Shown here one piece after another: positions 62,980-64,000 of a stretch of DNA of 64,000 bases. The notes beneath the pieces are model-generated. The model was not told where the DNA came from. It worked only from the letters and a program-made list of their open reading frames with translations, and searched no databases. Made by a program: the position numbers and the translations under genes. This DNA comes from Massilia atriviolacea (GTDB taxonomy: Bacteria; Pseudomonadota; Gammaproteobacteria; Burkholderiales; Burkholderiaceae_D): assembly GCF_003953935.1 (NCBI RefSeq), contig NZ_RXLQ01000015.1, forward strand, positions 62,001 through 126,000, written 5' to 3'. Numbering within the stretch: position 1 is the stretch's first letter; each line of letters starts with the position of its first letter.

Positions 62980-64000
62980 TTAATGCGCTACCGGCATTTC
63001 GCGATTGAGCAGACCGGCAATCGCCGCCAGCAGCATGTCTTCCTGGAACGGCTTGCCGAAGTAAGCATTCACGCCCAGATCCAGCGCGTAGTTGCGGTGC
63101 TTGTCCGCCGTACGCGAGGTGATCATGATGATCGGGATCTCGTTGGTGCTGCTGTTGCCGCGAATGTTGCGGGTCAGGTCGAAACCATCCATGCGCGGCA
63201 TCTCGATATCGACCAGCATCAGGTCGGGCAGCGTCTCTTGCAGGTGTTCGAGCGCGTCCACGCCGTCCTTGGCCAGCACCACCTGGTAGCCTTCGCGCTC
63301 CAGCAGGCGCTGGGTCACCTTGCGCACGGTCAGCGAATCGTCCACCACCATGATCACAAAGTCGGCCGCGCGCGTCTCGGGCACCGCCGCCACCGTCTCC
63401 ACCACCACGCGCTGGCGTTGTTGCGGATGATGGTCGAGGTGGTGCGACAAGGCCACCGGGTTGAGGATCAGGACGATATCGCCCGAACCGAGCACCGTCG
63501 CGCCCGAAATACCGATCATGCGCGAGAGCTGCGGGCCGATATTCTTAATAACGACCTCGCGGTTGCCCTGCACGTCGTCAACCTGTACCGCGATGCGGTC
63601 GGTGCCGCTCTTGAGCACCATCACCGGGCACGAACGCTGCGACATCGGGCGCGCTTCGGTATCGCCCAACAAGGTCGGGAGGTAATGCAGCGCGACCTTC
63701 TGGCCCTGGAATTCGACAAAGCCTTCGGCGTGCGCGGCATTGACTGCCGATTCCTTCATCTGCAAGACCTGCTCCACCAGGATCGATGGCAGCGCAAAGG
63801 TCTTGGTGCCGCTGGTGGTCAGCACGACCTGGGTAACCGCAAGGGTCAGCGGCAGGTGAATCGTGAAGCGCGCGCCCTTGCCGGCTTCGGTGGAAATCGC
63901 CACCCGGCCGCCAAGCGCCTGCGCTTGCGAACGCACCACGTCCATACCCACGCCGCGGCCGGCCAGTTCGGTCAGCGCATCGGCGGTCGAGAAGCCCGGT
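62980..64000 (-). CDS. CheA/ChpA-type hybrid histidine kinase, 3' part
   Basis: The C-terminal 340 residues of a large chemotaxis-like kinase; the gene runs off the window. It begins inside the HATPase domain (PGFSTADALTELAGRGVGMDVV, with the following GGRVAISTEAGKGARFTIHLPLTLA), then has a CheW-like domain (about 40-180 of the visible part; GSGDIVLILNP) and ends in a receiver domain with phosphoacceptor Asp in LMLVDIEMPRMDGFDLT and Lys in YFGKPFQED. The CheW-plus-REC ending fits CheA/ChpA hybrids that control pili or flagella. Confidence 0.93.
   Translation of the reverse strand, partial: PGFSTADALTELAGRGVGMDVVRSQAQALGGRVAISTEAGKGARFTIHLPLTLAVTQVVLTTSGTKTFALPSILVEQVLQMKESAVNAAHAEGFVEFQGQKVALHYLPTLLGDTEARPMSQRSCPVMVLKSGTDRIAVQVDDVQGNREVVIKNIGPQLSRMIGISGATVLGSGDIVLILNPVALSHHLDHHPQQRQRVVVETVAAVPETRAADFVIMVVDDSLTVRKVTQRLLEREGYQVVLAKDGVDALEHLQETLPDLMLVDIEMPRMDGFDLTRNIRGNSSTNEIPIIMITSRTADKHRNYALDLGVNAYFGKPFQEDMLLAAIAGLLNREMPVAH

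Noticed and set aside
1-64000. CRISPR array, toxin-antitoxin pair, restriction system or prophage
   Set aside because: No regularly spaced repeats, cas, restriction, integrase or phage structural genes were seen on either strand.

Overview
The window is a high-GC chromosomal segment (about two thirds G+C by eye) that is almost fully coding. Gene content and protein sequence point to a betaproteobacterium of the order Burkholderiales, most likely the Oxalobacteraceae (Massilia/Duganella/Telluria type). The main grounds are the miaB-phoH-ybeY...corC-lnt-glyQ-glyS order, a PEP-CTERM protein, a short H-NS family protein, a FixJ-type two-component pair and a MutL that keeps the endonuclease motif. 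No rRNA, CRISPR array, prophage or complete insertion sequence was seen. All genes read as intact; only the first and last are cut by the window edges.

Layout. 1-3.4 kb: a truncated sensor kinase and its FixJ-like regulator, a tandem DUF2061 membrane protein behind a Fur-box-like site, and a small DUF3052-like protein. 3.4-9.4 kb: queG, then tsaE-amiC-yeaD with overlapping ends, an alpha-carbonic anhydrase and a DedA protein; a 160-bp inverted-repeat element sits between the two convergent blocks. 9.5-15 kb: a periplasmic cyclophilin, a 182-bp MITE-like element, mutL-MFS-miaA with overlapping ends, and tRNA-Met(CAT) behind a perfect sigma70 promoter. 15-17.9 kb: a GDSL hydrolase divergent from a LysR regulator, and a DUF2007 protein. 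17.9-22.2 kb: a thiolase / acyl-CoA dehydrogenase / CoA-transferase operon divergent from a TetR regulator, with two palindromic sites between them. 22-32 kb: a YbaL-type antiporter, a divergent membrane FtsH-like protease, an AT-rich stretch with a PEP-CTERM gene, a DUF1697 and a GST gene, a sensor kinase, an HDOD protein with a small partner, and a small HTH protein next to a second AT-rich, gene-free stretch.

32.4-45.5 kb carries the conserved RNA-modification, ribosome-maturation and envelope operon miaB-phoH-ybeY ... corC-lnt, followed by glyQS. It is interrupted between ybeY and corC by about 4.6 kb holding an unrecognised 770-residue protein and a FAD/Rieske oxidoreductase. 45.5-55.5 kb is rich in lipopolysaccharide and surface-glycan genes: gmhB, an acyltransferase, waaA, waaC, a phosphohexomutase, a WecA/MraY-type glycosyl-1-phosphate transferase, and rfbD-rfbC; an SprT-like metalloprotein and an H-NS family protein lie among them. 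55.7-61.2 kb has apaH converging on a tightly overlapping operon yqgE-ruvX-pyrR-pyrB-pyrX (the last a dihydroorotase-like subunit lacking its metal ligands) plus a second acyltransferase. 61.4-64 kb: a photolyase and the 3' part of a CheA-type hybrid kinase.

The best leads for something undescribed are the two-gene insert in the ybeY-corC operon, the FtsH-like protein beside an AT-rich stretch, and the two small inverted-repeat elements. No complete novel multi-gene defence or mobile system could be supported.
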